A program made the translations under genes and the position numbers. Below are positions 36,248 to 44,598 of a stretch of 64,000 nt of DNA, piece after piece (position 1 is the stretch's first letter; the number at the start of each line of letters is the position of its first letter). Source of the DNA: Holophagales bacterium. Its GTDB lineage: Bacteria > Acidobacteriota > Thermoanaerobaculia > UBA5066. Location: the NCBI GenBank assembly GCA_016719485.1, contig JADJZB010000021.1, positions 186,001-250,000 on the forward strand. Reading direction: 5' to 3'. Under the pieces are notes generated by a model. The model was not told the origin of the DNA. It ran no database searches and saw nothing but the letters and a program-made list of their open reading frames with translations.

Positions 36248-37387
36248 ATGAGCAGCGCAGCTTTCGACTCCACGTCCGGCCACGCCGGCCAGGTCCGTTT
36301 CTTCAATCCGGGCCCCGTATGGGTCCGTCCGCAAGTGCTCGAGGCGCTCGGCGGCCCGATGATGTCGCATCGCTCCGCGGCGTTCTCGGACCTCTATGGC
36401 CGCATCCTCGAGAAGCTTCCGAAGGTCTTCCGCACGACGGGCCAGGCTCACACGCTCGCCACGTCGGCCACCGGCGTCTGGGAGGCCGGCCTCGTCTCCT
36501 GCGCCACGGGCCCCGTTCTCGCGTGCTGCAACGGCTCGTTCTCCGACAAGTGGGGGGAGATGAGCCAGAAGCTCGGGCTCGAGACGACGCTCCTGAAGGC
36601 CGAATGGGGCAAGCCGATCCTGGCAGACGACGTGAAGAAGGCGCTCGCGGAGAAGAAGTTCCAGATCGTGACCGTCGTCCACAACGAGACCTCGGTCGGG
36701 ACGATCTCCGACCTGGCTTCCATCGCGAAGGTCGTCCACGAGAACAGCGACGCCCTCCTCTTCGCCGACGTCGTCACGTCGCTGGCCGCCACGCGCGTCG
36801 AGGCCGACGAGTGGGGCCTCGACCTCGCCGTCTGCGGCTCGCAGAAGGCGCTGGCGCTCCCGCCCGGCATCGCGGTCTTCTCGGTCTCCGAGAAGGCGCT
36901 CGCGGCGGCCCGGCAGAAGAAGTTCCGCGGCATCTACCTCGACCTCCTCGACGTCGAGGCGTTCGGCAAGAAGAAGCAGAACCCGACGACGCCGTCGCTT
37001 CCGCTCCTGTACGCCCTCGACGTCCAGCTCGACCACATCCTCGCCGAGGGGCTGGAGAACCGCTGGGCCCGCCACCACGAGATGCTCGCGGCCGTCGAAG
37101 AATGGGCGCCGAAGGCCGGATTCCGGTTCCTCCCCGACGCCCCGGCCCACTCGCCGAGCGTCTCCTCGCTCTTCCCGCCCGAGGGCGTGGGCGCCGAGGA
37201 CCTCAACAAGGCGATGAAGGCCGCCGGCTGGGTCCCGGGCTCCGGCTACGGGAAGTTCAAGTCGTCCAACATCCGGATCGGGCACATGGGCGACGTCGAC
37301 GTGGCCTCCGTGAAGAACGTCCTCGCTGCCTACGCTGAGCAGGCCGCGAAGATCCTCGCGGCCACCCCGGCCGCGGCGAAGGCGTGA
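36248..37387 (+). CDS. Class V PLP aminotransferase (alanine-glyoxylate / serine-pyruvate type)
   Basis: 379 aa. N-terminal RFFNPGPVWVRPQVLEALGGPMM with SHRSAAF is the usual class V opening. LATSATGVWEAGLVSC, TVVHNETSVGTISDL, LLFADVVTSLAATRVEADEW (PLP-ring Asp) and DLAVCGSQKALALPPG (Schiff-base Lys) give a complete active site. Substrate may be serine, alanine/glyoxylate or phosphoserine. With gph just upstream, a link to glyoxylate/phosphoglycolate salvage is possible but is inference. Confidence 0.88.
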   Translation: MSSAAFDSTSGHAGQVRFFNPGPVWVRPQVLEALGGPMMSHRSAAFSDLYGRILEKLPKVFRTTGQAHTLATSATGVWEAGLVSCATGPVLACCNGSFSDKWGEMSQKLGLETTLLKAEWGKPILADDVKKALAEKKFQIVTVVHNETSVGTISDLASIAKVVHENSDALLFADVVTSLAATRVEADEWGLDLAVCGSQKALALPPGIAVFSVSEKALAAARQKKFRGIYLDLLDVEAFGKKKQNPTTPSLPLLYALDVQLDHILAEGLENRWARHHEMLAAVEEWAPKAGFRFLPDAPAHSPSVSSLFPPEGVGAEDLNKAMKAAGWVPGSGYGKFKSSNIRIGHMGDVDVASVKNVLAAYAEQAAKILAATPAAAKA

Positions 37388-37410
37388 GAACGGCGGTTCC
37401 GGAAGGGAAG

Positions 37411-37442
37411 GCCCCCGCCCACCTCGTCGAGGTGGCGGGGGC
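37411..37442 (+). terminator. Strong hairpin overlapping the ribosome-binding region of ddl
   Basis: Arms 37411-37426 and 37428-37442 pair over 15 bp with one bulged C. There is no U-tract. The right arm contains GAGGTGG, the only Shine-Dalgarno-like sequence before the ddl GTG at 37449. It may therefore be a terminator of the aminotransferase, or a structure that limits ddl translation. Confidence 0.45.
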
Positions 37443-37448
37443 TGTGTC

Positions 37449-38549
37449 GTGAGCCTCAGAACCCGGGTCGGGATCGTCTTCGGCGGCCCCTCGCGCGAGC
37501 ACGGGGTCTCCTTCCTTTCCGCCCGCTGCCTCCTCCAGAACCTTCCTTCCGACCGGTACGAGGCGCTCCCCGTCTTCGTCGGCAAGGACGGCCTCTGGCA
37601 TGGCGTGGCCGCATCGCGCGAGGAGATGCTCCGGTACTTCGCCCGGCCGGCGCGCGAGGCGCTCCTCGACGGCGTCGTCCCGGGCTCGAGGCCGGCTCCC
37701 GCGGCGGCGATCGTCGCGTCGTTCTCCTCGGCCTTTCGCGACGGGGCGTGGGACGTCGTCTTCCCGATCGTCCACGGGACGTTCGGCGAGGACGGCGTCC
37801 TCCAGGGCCTCTTCGAGGCGATGAACGTCCCGTACGTGGGATTTGGTGTCGCGGCCTCGGCCGTCGGCATGGACAAGGTCCTGATGAAGGCCGCGTTCGC
37901 TTCCGCAGGGCTGCCGCAGGTGCGCTACGTCCCCGTCCCCGCTGCCGCGTGGGCGGAGCCGGCGCTGCGCACGGCCCTTCTGCCGCGCGTCGCGTCTCTC
38001 GGCCTGCCGCTCTTCGTCAAGCCGGCGTGTGCCGGGTCCTCGGTCGGCATCACCAAGGTAAAGCGGCTCGAGGACCTCGCCGCGGCCGTCGAGACCGCCC
38101 TGGCCGTCGACGCGACGGCCCTCGTCGAATCCGCCGTCGACGCCCGCGAGATCGAGTGTGCCGTCCTCGAAGGGGAGGCCGGGCCGACGGAAGCGTCTCT
38201 CCCGGGCGAAATCGTTCCGGCACACGAGTTCTACGACTACGAGGACAAGTACATCGACGACCGTTCCTATTCCGTCATCCCGGCCCAGGTCCCGGAAGGG
38301 GCGCGGGAAGAGGTGCGCCGGATGGCGTGTGCCGCGTTCGACGCCGTCGGCGGCGCTGGTTTCGCACGCGTCGACTTCTTCCTCGAGAGGTCGACCGGGC
38401 GCGTCTTTCTGAACGAGATCAACTCGCTCCCCGGCTTCACGCCGATCTCGATGTTCCCGAAGATGTGGGAGGCGGCGGGCCTGCCGCTCGGGCCGCTTCT
38501 CGATCGGCTCGTGAAGAGCGCTTTCCGGCGGCCGCCGCGGGGGCGCTGA
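37449..38549 (+). CDS. ddl: D-alanine--D-alanine ligase
   Basis: Makes the D-Ala-D-Ala dipeptide for peptidoglycan. The 366-aa ATP-grasp enzyme has VGIVFGGPSREHGVSFLSA (usually EHEVS, here EHGVS), FPIVHGTFGEDGVLQG, LPLFVKPACAGSSVGITKV, the active-site loop EFYDYEDKYIDDRSYSVIP, and FFLERSTGRVFLNEINSLPGF. It starts with GTG at 37449 directly after a strong hairpin. It stands apart from any dcw cluster. Confidence 0.94.
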   Translation: MSLRTRVGIVFGGPSREHGVSFLSARCLLQNLPSDRYEALPVFVGKDGLWHGVAASREEMLRYFARPAREALLDGVVPGSRPAPAAAIVASFSSAFRDGAWDVVFPIVHGTFGEDGVLQGLFEAMNVPYVGFGVAASAVGMDKVLMKAAFASAGLPQVRYVPVPAAAWAEPALRTALLPRVASLGLPLFVKPACAGSSVGITKVKRLEDLAAAVETALAVDATALVESAVDAREIECAVLEGEAGPTEASLPGEIVPAHEFYDYEDKYIDDRSYSVIPAQVPEGAREEVRRMACAAFDAVGGAGFARVDFFLERSTGRVFLNEINSLPGFTPISMFPKMWEAAGLPLGPLLDRLVKSAFRRPPRGR

Positions 38550-38623
38550 GCGTTCGGCGGCGAGCGAACGGTGTTCGCCCGGTGCGGGCCGGCCAGCTGA
38601 TTCCGCGCGGCCCCGAGCGTCCC

Positions 38624-38629
38624 TACAAT
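38624..38629 (+). promoter_or_regulatory. Putative -10 box (TACAAT) for the cNMP-aspartase gene
   Basis: TACAAT gives a predicted leader of about 32 nt ending in AGGAGG before GTG 38668. The -35 is weak (TTCCGC at 17-nt spacing). Confidence 0.4.
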
Positions 38630-38667
38630 GGCGCCCGCCGCCACGAGGCGGCACCAGGAGGTGTCTC

Positions 38668-40545
38668 GTGACGGACGTGCGTGAGGTCCTCGGAGCGACC
38701 GAGATCTTTTCGGGCCTTTCGGAGGATGTCCTGGGCCTTCTCGCGGGGGCCGCCTCGCGACGCGAGCTGCCGGCGGGGACCCCTCTCTGGACGCAGGGGA
38801 CGCCGCGGCAGGCGCTCTTCGTCATCCTCGAGGGGAGCATCGAGATCTCCCGCGAGCGGGAGGGCGCCGTCGAGCCGCTCTCGGTCGAGGGGCGTGGCGA
38901 GGCGGTCGGAATCGGGGCGCTGCTCCACACGTCGGATCACACGACCTCGGCCCGGGCGCTCACGCGCGCCTCGGTCCTCGAGCTGCCGAGGGAATCGGTC
39001 CGGCAACGGCTTCTGGGCGATGCGGCCGGCGCCATGGAGGTCCTCTCCCGCGTCGCCGTCGTCATGAACCGGCGCCTCCAGTACCAGAGCTCCCGCGAGG
39101 TCGGGGCCGAGAAGGGTTACGGCTCCGGCGCGACGCGGCGCGAGCACGACCTCCTCGGCGAGCGCGACGTCCCCGTCGATGCCCTCTACGGCGTCCAGAC
39201 GCTCCGGGCCGTCGAGAACTTTCCGATCACCGGCATTCCCGTGTCGCACTTCCCGACGCTCGTCCGCGCCCTGGCGATGGTCAAGCTGGCGGCGGCACGG
39301 GCGAATGCGCGGCTCGGTCTGCTTCCGGGCCCGATCGCCGCCGCCATCGAGCAGGCCTCGCAGGAGGTCATCGACGGGCACCACCACGGGCACTTCGTCG
39401 TCGACATGGTCCAGGGGGGCGCGGGGACCTCGACGAACATGAACGCGAACGAGGTCATCGCGAACCGGGCGCTCGAGATCCTCGGCCACGCGCGCGGCGA
39501 CTACGCCGCCTGCCACCCGAACAACCACGTGAACCTCGCCCAGTCGACGAACGACGTCTACCCGACGGCGCTGCGGATCGCCGCGATCCTCGCGACGCGC
39601 GGCCTCGTCTCGGCCCTCGAGAAGCTCCGGGGGGCCCTCGCCGAGAAGGGCGAGGAGTTCCGCGACGTCCTGAAGATGGGGCGGACGCAGCTGCAGGACG
39701 CCGTCCCGATGACGCTGGGCCAGGAGTTCGGCGCGTTCGCCGTGACGACGGGGGAGGACGTCGCGCGCCTGCGCGAGACGGTGAGGCTCTTCCTCGAGGT
39801 GAACATGGGGGGGACGGCGATCGGCACCGGGATCAACGCCGACCCGCGCTACCCCGAGCTCGTCGTCGAGGAGCTGCGGCGCGTCACCGGCCTCGACGTC
39901 GTCCTGGCCGAGAACCTCGTCGAGGCCACGCCCGACACCGGCGCGTTCGTCATGTTCTCCGGCGTCCTCAAGCGCGTCGCGGTGAAGCTCTCGAAGATGT
40001 GCAACGACCTGAGGCTCCTCTCCTCGGGGCCGCGCTGCGGCCTGAACGAGATCAACCTCCCGCCGATGCAGCCGGGCTCGAGCATCATGCCGGGAAAGGT
40101 GAACCCGGTGATCCCCGAGGTCGTCAACCAGGTCGCGTTCCAGGTCATCGGCAACGACCTGACGATCACCCTCGCCTCCGAGGCCGGCCAGCTCCAGCTC
40201 AACGTCATGGAGCCGATCCTCGCGCTCAACCTCTTCCAGTCGGTCGACATGCTCACGGCGGCGATCGACACGCTCCGGCTTCGCTGCATCCGGGGCATCA
40301 CGGCGAACCACGATCACTGCCGCGAGATGGTGGAGCGCTCGATCGGCATCGTGACGGCCGTCGTCCCGGCTCTCGGCTACGAGCGGGCGAGCGAGGTCGC
40401 CAAGGAGGCCCTTGCGACGGGGCGTGCCGTCAGGGACCTGATCCTCGAGAAGGGGTATCTCTCGGCCGCCCAGCTCGACGACCTCCTTTCGATCGAGGCG
40501 ATGACGAAGCCGCGGCCGCTCGCGCTCGGGGACCGCACGGTCTGA
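38668..40545 (+). CDS. aspA: Aspartate ammonia-lyase with N-terminal cyclic-nucleotide-binding domain
   Basis: 625 aa, about 150 more than a usual aspartase. Residues about 8-125 form a Crp-like cNMP-binding domain (IFSGLSEDVLGLLAGAASRR, FVILEGSIEISRERE, GIGALLHTSDHTTSARALT). Residues about 150-620 are the fumarase/aspartase fold: REHDLLGERDVPVDALYGVQ, AGTSTNMNANEVIANRA, HPNNHVNLAQSTNDVYPTA, and the catalytic loop PGSSIMPGKVNPVIPEVVNQ. The last motif and LGERDVP favour aspartase over fumarase. The domain order suggests allosteric control of aspartate deamination by a cyclic nucleotide. It starts with GTG, with AGGAGG 7-8 nt upstream. Confidence 0.9.
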   Translation: MTDVREVLGATEIFSGLSEDVLGLLAGAASRRELPAGTPLWTQGTPRQALFVILEGSIEISREREGAVEPLSVEGRGEAVGIGALLHTSDHTTSARALTRASVLELPRESVRQRLLGDAAGAMEVLSRVAVVMNRRLQYQSSREVGAEKGYGSGATRREHDLLGERDVPVDALYGVQTLRAVENFPITGIPVSHFPTLVRALAMVKLAAARANARLGLLPGPIAAAIEQASQEVIDGHHHGHFVVDMVQGGAGTSTNMNANEVIANRALEILGHARGDYAACHPNNHVNLAQSTNDVYPTALRIAAILATRGLVSALEKLRGALAEKGEEFRDVLKMGRTQLQDAVPMTLGQEFGAFAVTTGEDVARLRETVRLFLEVNMGGTAIGTGINADPRYPELVVEELRRVTGLDVVLAENLVEATPDTGAFVMFSGVLKRVAVKLSKMCNDLRLLSSGPRCGLNEINLPPMQPGSSIMPGKVNPVIPEVVNQVAFQVIGNDLTITLASEAGQLQLNVMEPILALNLFQSVDMLTAAIDTLRLRCIRGITANHDHCREMVERSIGIVTAVVPALGYERASEVAKEALATGRAVRDLILEKGYLSAAQLDDLLSIEAMTKPRPLALGDRTV

Positions 40546-40606
40546 CGGGGCGGCTTCACGCCATCCTCACGCCACTTTCGTAGGGTCATTCCAACGGTCG
40601 CGGCGG

Positions 40607-40612
40607 GATAAT
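40607..40612 (+). promoter_or_regulatory. Putative -10 box (GATAAT) for pfk
   Basis: GATAAT within GCGGGATAATC. The predicted short leader (about 16 nt) contains GGAGGGAG before ATG 40635. Confidence 0.4.
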
Positions 40613-40634
40613 CCCTGCTTCCGGAGGGAGAGAC

Positions 40635-41768
40635 ATGTCCAAGCTCATCGGGGTCCTGACGTCGGGTGGAGACACGCCCGGCCTGAATGCCGCCCTCCGG
40701 GCCGTCGGCAAGGCGGCCGAGCTGCGCCACGGGATGCAGGTCATCGGTTTCCGCGACGGTTTCCGGGGCCTGATGGAGAACAGGACCGTCTGGCTCGACG
40801 ACCGGACCCTCTCCGGGATCCTCACGCACGGAGGGACGATTCTCGGGACGAGCCGCGACAAGCCCTACGCGATGCCCGTGGCGGGAAAGACCCTCGACAT
40901 GACCGATCTCATCGTCGAGAACTACCGCAAGCACCACCTCGACGCCCTCATCTGCCTCGGCGGCGGCGGGACGCAGAAGAACGCGCACCACCTCCAGAAG
41001 GCGGGCCTGAACGTCGTCACGATTCCGAAGACGATCGACAACGACGTCGCGATGACCGACGTGACGTTCGGCTACGACACCGCGCTCGGCATCGCGACCG
41101 AGGCGGTGGACCGGCTCCACTCCACGGCCCACAGCCACCACCGGATCATCGTGGTCGAGGTGATGGGTCACAAGGCGGGCTGGCTCGCCCTCGGGGCCGG
41201 CGTGGCGGGCGGGGCCGACGTCATCCTGATCCCCGAGATCCCCTACGACGTCGAGTCTGTGGCGGGCGCGATCCTGAAAAGGTTCCGGAGCGAGAAGCGC
41301 TTCTCCATCGTCGCGGTGGCGGAGGGCGCGCTCTCGAAGGAGCAGGCCGAAGCGGCCGGAGCTTCGAAGTCGAAGGAGAAGGACCCGGGCGGGAAAAAGG
41401 AAAAGGCCGGAAAGAAGGGGAAGGAGGCCGGGAGCACCGTGGCGGGAGAGGGGCACCAGACCGGCAAGGCGCTCGGCCTCGCCCAGCGACTGGAGGAGCT
41501 GACGGGCCTGGAGTCGCGGGTGACGATCCTCGGCTACCTCCAGCGCGGTGGGACCCCCTCTGCCGCCGACCGGTTCCTCGCGACCCGTCTCGGCACCGCC
41601 TGTGCAGACCTCGTCGCGAAGCGGAAGTTCGGAGTCATGGTGGCCGCGCGCGGTGAGGGGACGAAGCCGGTCCCGCTGGAAGAAGTCGTCGGAATCCGGA
41701 AGACGGTCCCTCTCGACCACCCCTGGGTCGAGGCCGCACGCTCCGTCGGTACCTGCCTGGGGGACTAG
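40635..41768 (+). CDS. pfkA: 6-phosphofructokinase with an unusual lysine-rich insert
   Basis: 377 aa. Motifs: GVLTSGGDTPGLNAALRAV, ICLGGGGTQKNAHHL, VTIPKTIDNDVAMTDVTFGYDTA, EVMGHKAGWLALG and ILGYLQRGGTPSAADR. The phosphoryl-donor site reads GGGGT rather than the GGDGS of classical ATP enzymes or GGDD of PPi enzymes. Gly at the second diagnostic position favours ATP, while the PKTIDND lysine is shared with the PPi/mixed clade. Donor choice is therefore uncertain. Residues about 235-275 hold a Lys/Gly/Glu-rich insert (KEKDPGGKKEKAGKKGKE), probably a disordered surface loop. A strong terminator follows. Confidence 0.92.
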   Translation: MSKLIGVLTSGGDTPGLNAALRAVGKAAELRHGMQVIGFRDGFRGLMENRTVWLDDRTLSGILTHGGTILGTSRDKPYAMPVAGKTLDMTDLIVENYRKHHLDALICLGGGGTQKNAHHLQKAGLNVVTIPKTIDNDVAMTDVTFGYDTALGIATEAVDRLHSTAHSHHRIIVVEVMGHKAGWLALGAGVAGGADVILIPEIPYDVESVAGAILKRFRSEKRFSIVAVAEGALSKEQAEAAGASKSKEKDPGGKKEKAGKKGKEAGSTVAGEGHQTGKALGLAQRLEELTGLESRVTILGYLQRGGTPSAADRFLATRLGTACADLVAKRKFGVMVAARGEGTKPVPLEEVVGIRKTVPLDHPWVEAARSVGTCLGD

Positions 41769-41789
41769 AAGCTTCCCGCGAAACGAAAG

Positions 41790-41816
41790 ACGGCGGGCCC
41801 TTCGGCCCGCCGTTTC
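41790..41816. terminator. Bidirectional terminator between pfk and hsp20
   Basis: A perfect 10-bp stem (41790-41799 with 41804-41813) and a CTTC loop. TTTC follows on the plus strand, and CTTTCGTTT follows on the minus strand, so it can serve both convergent genes. Confidence 0.8.
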
Positions 41817-41859
41817 AGCAGGAGAGTGGGGCTCGAGACCCCTCTGGGGCGTTACCTCG

Positions 41860-42339
41860 TCATTTCGCCGTAGCGGAGATCTGCTTCGCCGTGCCGATTC
41901 CGATCGGGATGGACTTCGGCTTCGCCTCTTCGCGCTTCGGGAGCTCGATCGTCAGGACGCCGTCGACGAGAGTTGCATTGATCTTCTCCGGGTCGACGTT
42001 CACGGGGAGCGAGAAGGCGCGAACGAATCGCCCGTAGGCCCGCTCGACGCGGTGGTAGGCCTTCTTCTCGTGCTCCTTCTCGAACGTCCGCTCGCCCTCG
42101 AGCGTCAGGACGCCGTTCTCGGCGCGTAGCTTGAGGTTGTCCTGCGAGAAGCCGGGAAGCTCGACCTGGAACACGAGCAGGTCCGGGGTCTCGCTGATGT
42201 CGACCGGCGGCGCCCAGGCCGCGAGGCTCGGAGCCTCGTCCGAGGTCCGGCTTGCGGGGTACGCCTCGCCGAAGAGCCGATTGACCTGGTTGCGGAAGGA
42301 CTCGAGCTCACGGAAGGAATCGTTCCAGCGCGTAATCAT
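41860..42339 (-). CDS. Small heat-shock protein Hsp20
   Basis: A 159-aa ATP-independent holdase chaperone. The alpha-crystallin core runs from WAPPVDISETPDLLVFQVELPG through LKLRAENGVLTLEGERTFE, the canonical ERAYGRFVRAFSLPVNVDPEKI and ATLVDGVLTIELPK. The C-terminal IPI tripeptide (KPKSIPIGIG) is the I-x-I motif for oligomer assembly. AAGGAGG lies about 8 nt upstream of the ATG, and a near-consensus promoter is present at 42414-42442. It is convergent with pfk. Confidence 0.95.
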   Translation of the reverse strand: MITRWNDSFRELESFRNQVNRLFGEAYPASRTSDEAPSLAAWAPPVDISETPDLLVFQVELPGFSQDNLKLRAENGVLTLEGERTFEKEHEKKAYHRVERAYGRFVRAFSLPVNVDPEKINATLVDGVLTIELPKREEAKPKSIPIGIGTAKQISATAK

Positions 42340-42413
42340 GGGGTGGCCTCCTTGTTGATCTGTCTTCGGGTCCTGTTCCTCTTTTCTTCGTCAAGGGCAT
42401 CAGGTCCATGGCC

Positions 42414-42442
42414 AATATAGTATCTGATGAAGTTGTTGTCAA
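42414..42442 (-). promoter_or_regulatory. Near-consensus sigma-70 promoter of hsp20
   Basis: On the minus strand TTGACA (42442-42437) and TATATT (42419-42414) are separated by exactly 17 nt, with a leader of about 65-70 nt. No CIRCE inverted repeat and no convincing sigma-32 element was found. The 42340-42525 gap is the most AT-rich stretch of the window; no other feature was seen in it. Confidence 0.8.
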
Positions 42443-42525
42443 GTATCTCCAGGCACAATCAAACAAGCCGACGGTTCCGGCCGACGATTGGATCGTCCGG
42501 GGGCGAACTGGAGTGGTTAAGTTAC

Positions 42526-43596
42526 TTACCCAAATGGCCTTGCGCGTTCGTAAGGGCCTGGACCAGGAAGCGGCACGCCCAGTTCTGCGGACGCGCGAAG
42601 AGCCCAGTTGGGCGAGCGGAGCATCTCCCGGCCGAGGAGGACGAGGTCTGCCTGGCCGCTCTCGATGATCTCGTCGGCCTGGCGGGCCGTCGTGATCAGG
42701 CCGACCGCGGCGGTCGCCACGCCGGCCTCTGCCCGGATCCGGGCCGCGAAAGGGACCTGATATCCGGGGCCGACCGGGACCCGCGCCCTCGGGTGCATCC
42801 CCCCTGAGGAGCAGTCGACGAGATCGACACCGGCCGCACGCGCGTGGCGGGCGAAGACGACCGCCTCTGAGGGAACGAATCCTTCCTCGAACCAGTCGGT
42901 GGCCGAGATCCGGAGGAAGAGTGGCAAGTCATCGGGCCACGCGGAGCGGACCGCTTCGACGACCCGAAGCGGGAAGCGCATCCGGTTCTCGAGCGAGCCG
43001 CCCCAGGCATCGGTTCGACGGTTGGAGATCGGTGACAGGAACTGGTGCAGCAGGTAGCCGTGCGCCGCGTGGACCTCGGCAACCCGGAAGCCGGCGGCGA
43101 CCGCACGGCGCGCCGCGGCCACGAAGTCGGCGACGACCCGTGCCAGGCCCTCTTCGTCGAGCGCGAGCGGGACCTGCCAGCCGTCGTCGAACGGGACGGT
43201 GCTCGGCGCGATGACCGGCGACCAGCCCCCGTCTGCGGGCGACGCGGGGCCGCCGCCGTCCCACGGTCGCTTCGTCGACGCTTTTCGTCCGGAATGCGCG
43301 AGCTGGATCGCGGGCACCGAGCCCTGGGCCGACAGGAACGCCGCGATCCGTGCGAGCGGGGCGACCTGCTCGTCGGTCCAGAGGCCGAGATCCTGCGGGC
43401 TGATGCGCCCCTCTGGAGAGACGGCGGCCGCCTCGGTCATGACGAGCCCGGCGCCTCCGATCGCGCGCGCCCCGAGGTGAACCAGGTGCCAGTCGTTCGC
43501 GACGCCGCTCTCTGCGGAGTACTGGCACATGGGGGAGACGCCGACCCGGTTCGGGAACGTGACGGACCGGAGCGAAAAGGGTGTGAAGAGGGCCAT
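42526..43596 (-). CDS. namA: NADH:flavin oxidoreductase, Old Yellow Enzyme family (YqjM/NamA type)
   Basis: A 356-aa FMN enzyme that reduces activated alkenes. N-terminal NRVGVSPMCQYSAESGVAND contains the Cys and Tyr typical of the YqjM subgroup. QLAHSGRKAS, AAGFRVAEVHAAHGYLLHQF (His pair), SNRRTDAWGGSLENRMRFPL and the C-terminal FMN phosphate site VGLITTARQADEII / ADLVLLGREMLRSPNWA are all present. The physiological substrate is unknown. It is convergent with hsp20 only across the AT-rich gap; the upstream side is divergent from a small membrane protein. Confidence 0.93.
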   Translation of the reverse strand: MALFTPFSLRSVTFPNRVGVSPMCQYSAESGVANDWHLVHLGARAIGGAGLVMTEAAAVSPEGRISPQDLGLWTDEQVAPLARIAAFLSAQGSVPAIQLAHSGRKASTKRPWDGGGPASPADGGWSPVIAPSTVPFDDGWQVPLALDEEGLARVVADFVAAARRAVAAGFRVAEVHAAHGYLLHQFLSPISNRRTDAWGGSLENRMRFPLRVVEAVRSAWPDDLPLFLRISATDWFEEGFVPSEAVVFARHARAAGVDLVDCSSGGMHPRARVPVGPGYQVPFAARIRAEAGVATAAVGLITTARQADEIIESGQADLVLLGREMLRSPNWALRASAELGVPLPGPGPYERARPFG

Positions 43597-43648
43597 GGCC
43601 CTAGGTTACGGGAACCCGAGGGCGGCGGGAGACGTAACAGGAGACGAG

Positions 43649-43849
43649 ATGGTGAAGATCCTGCTGTGGCTCCTCCTCCTCGTCGTCTGCTGGCCTCTCG
43701 CGGTCGTGGCGCTCGTGGCGTATCCCTTCCTCTGGCTCCTCTCGATCCCGTTCCGGATCGTCGGGGTCGTTCTCGAAGGGATCGTGGAGCTCGTCCGCGC
43801 GCTCTTCTTCCTCCCGGCGCGCATCCTGGGCGGGCGGGCTCGGGCCTGA
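43649..43849 (+). CDS. Small hydrophobic membrane protein of unknown function
   Basis: 66 aa from ATG 43649, with AGGAGA about 6 nt upstream. Nearly the whole protein is hydrophobic: two helices (LLWLLLLVVCWPLAVVALVA and FLWLLSIPFRIVGVVLEGIV) followed by a short basic tail (LPARILGGRARA). A longer in-frame start at 43529 overlaps the divergent flavin enzyme and adds a polar stretch, so the shorter form is preferred. No function can be assigned. Confidence 0.6.
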   Translation: MVKILLWLLLLVVCWPLAVVALVAYPFLWLLSIPFRIVGVVLEGIVELVRALFFLPARILGGRARA

Positions 43850-43869
43850 CGGGAGAGGGCGCGGCACGG

Positions 43870-43875
43870 TAACCT
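43870..43875 (+). promoter_or_regulatory. Putative -10 box (TAACCT) for pepE, leaderless geometry
   Basis: TAACCT (TANNNT type) ends 6 nt before ATG 43882. No Shine-Dalgarno is visible (CCCCGC). Confidence 0.3.
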
Positions 43876-43881
43876 CCCCGC

Positions 43882-44595
43882 ATGACGGACGCGCGCCACC
43901 GGCTTCTCCTCGTCAGCAGCTCGACGATCCACGGACACGGCTACCTCGACCACGTCGCCGACGCCCTCGCGGCCTTTCTCGCCGGCGTGAAGACGCTGAC
44001 TTTCGTTCCGTACGCCCTTGCCGACCGTGACGGATACGCAGCGAAGGTGCGGGAGCGATTTGCGGGTCTCGGGATAGAGGTCCTGAGCGTCCACCAGGCG
44101 CCCGACCCGCGCGCGGCCATCCGTGCCGCCGGGGCCGTCTTCGTCGGCGGTGGCAACACGTTCCGCCTCTTGAAGTGGCTCCAGGACGAAGGGCTCCTCG
44201 GCCCGATCCGCGACCGGGCCGGAGAGGGGATGCCGTACGTCGGCTCGAGCGCCGGGACGAATGTCGCCGCGCCGTCGATCCGCACGACGAATGACATGCC
44301 GATCGTCCAGACGGCGAACCTCCTCTCCCTCGGCCTCGTGCCGTACCAGATCAACCCGCACTACCTCGACCCGGACCCGGCCTCGACCCACAAGGGGGAG
44401 ACCCGGGAGGAGCGCCTCCTGCAGTACCTCGAGGAGAGCCCGGTGCCGGTGCTCGGGCTGCGCGAGTCGGCCTACCTCCGTGTCGAGAACGGCGTGACGC
44501 AGCTCCTGGGCGAGAAGGGTGCGCGCGTCTTCAAGCGCGGGACGGCGCCGTTCGACATCGAGGCGGGCGCCGAGATCGAGCCGCTCCTGGGCTGA
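43882..44595 (+). CDS. pepE: Dipeptidase E (alpha-aspartyl dipeptidase, peptidase S51)
   Basis: A 237-aa cytoplasmic serine peptidase that cleaves Asp-X dipeptides. RLLLVSSSTIHGHGYLDHV at the N terminus, LTFVPYALADRDGYAAKVRERF, GAVFVGGGNTFRLLKWL, the nucleophile elbow YVGSSAGTNVAAP (Ser), and LVPYQINPHYLDPDP with the conserved His match PepE throughout. The aspartase gene is 4 kb away; any shared aspartate-salvage role is inference. Confidence 0.93.
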   Translation: MTDARHRLLLVSSSTIHGHGYLDHVADALAAFLAGVKTLTFVPYALADRDGYAAKVRERFAGLGIEVLSVHQAPDPRAAIRAAGAVFVGGGNTFRLLKWLQDEGLLGPIRDRAGEGMPYVGSSAGTNVAAPSIRTTNDMPIVQTANLLSLGLVPYQINPHYLDPDPASTHKGETREERLLQYLEESPVPVLGLRESAYLRVENGVTQLLGEKGARVFKRGTAPFDIEAGAEIEPLLG

Positions 44596-44598
44596 CGG

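Noticed and set aside
42340..42525. Heat-shock control element (CIRCE, ROSE or sigma-32 site) upstream of hsp20
   Set aside because: No TTAGCACTC-type inverted repeat is present. A CTTGAC with CCCGAA was seen but the spacing (about 19 nt) is too long for sigma-32. The TTGACA-17-TATATT promoter explains the region.
42408..42668. Plus-strand 86-codon frame in the hsp20-namA gap
   Set aside because: Its start lies within the hsp20 promoter region and the second half overlaps namA. The C terminus is Arg/Gly/Pro shadow sequence.
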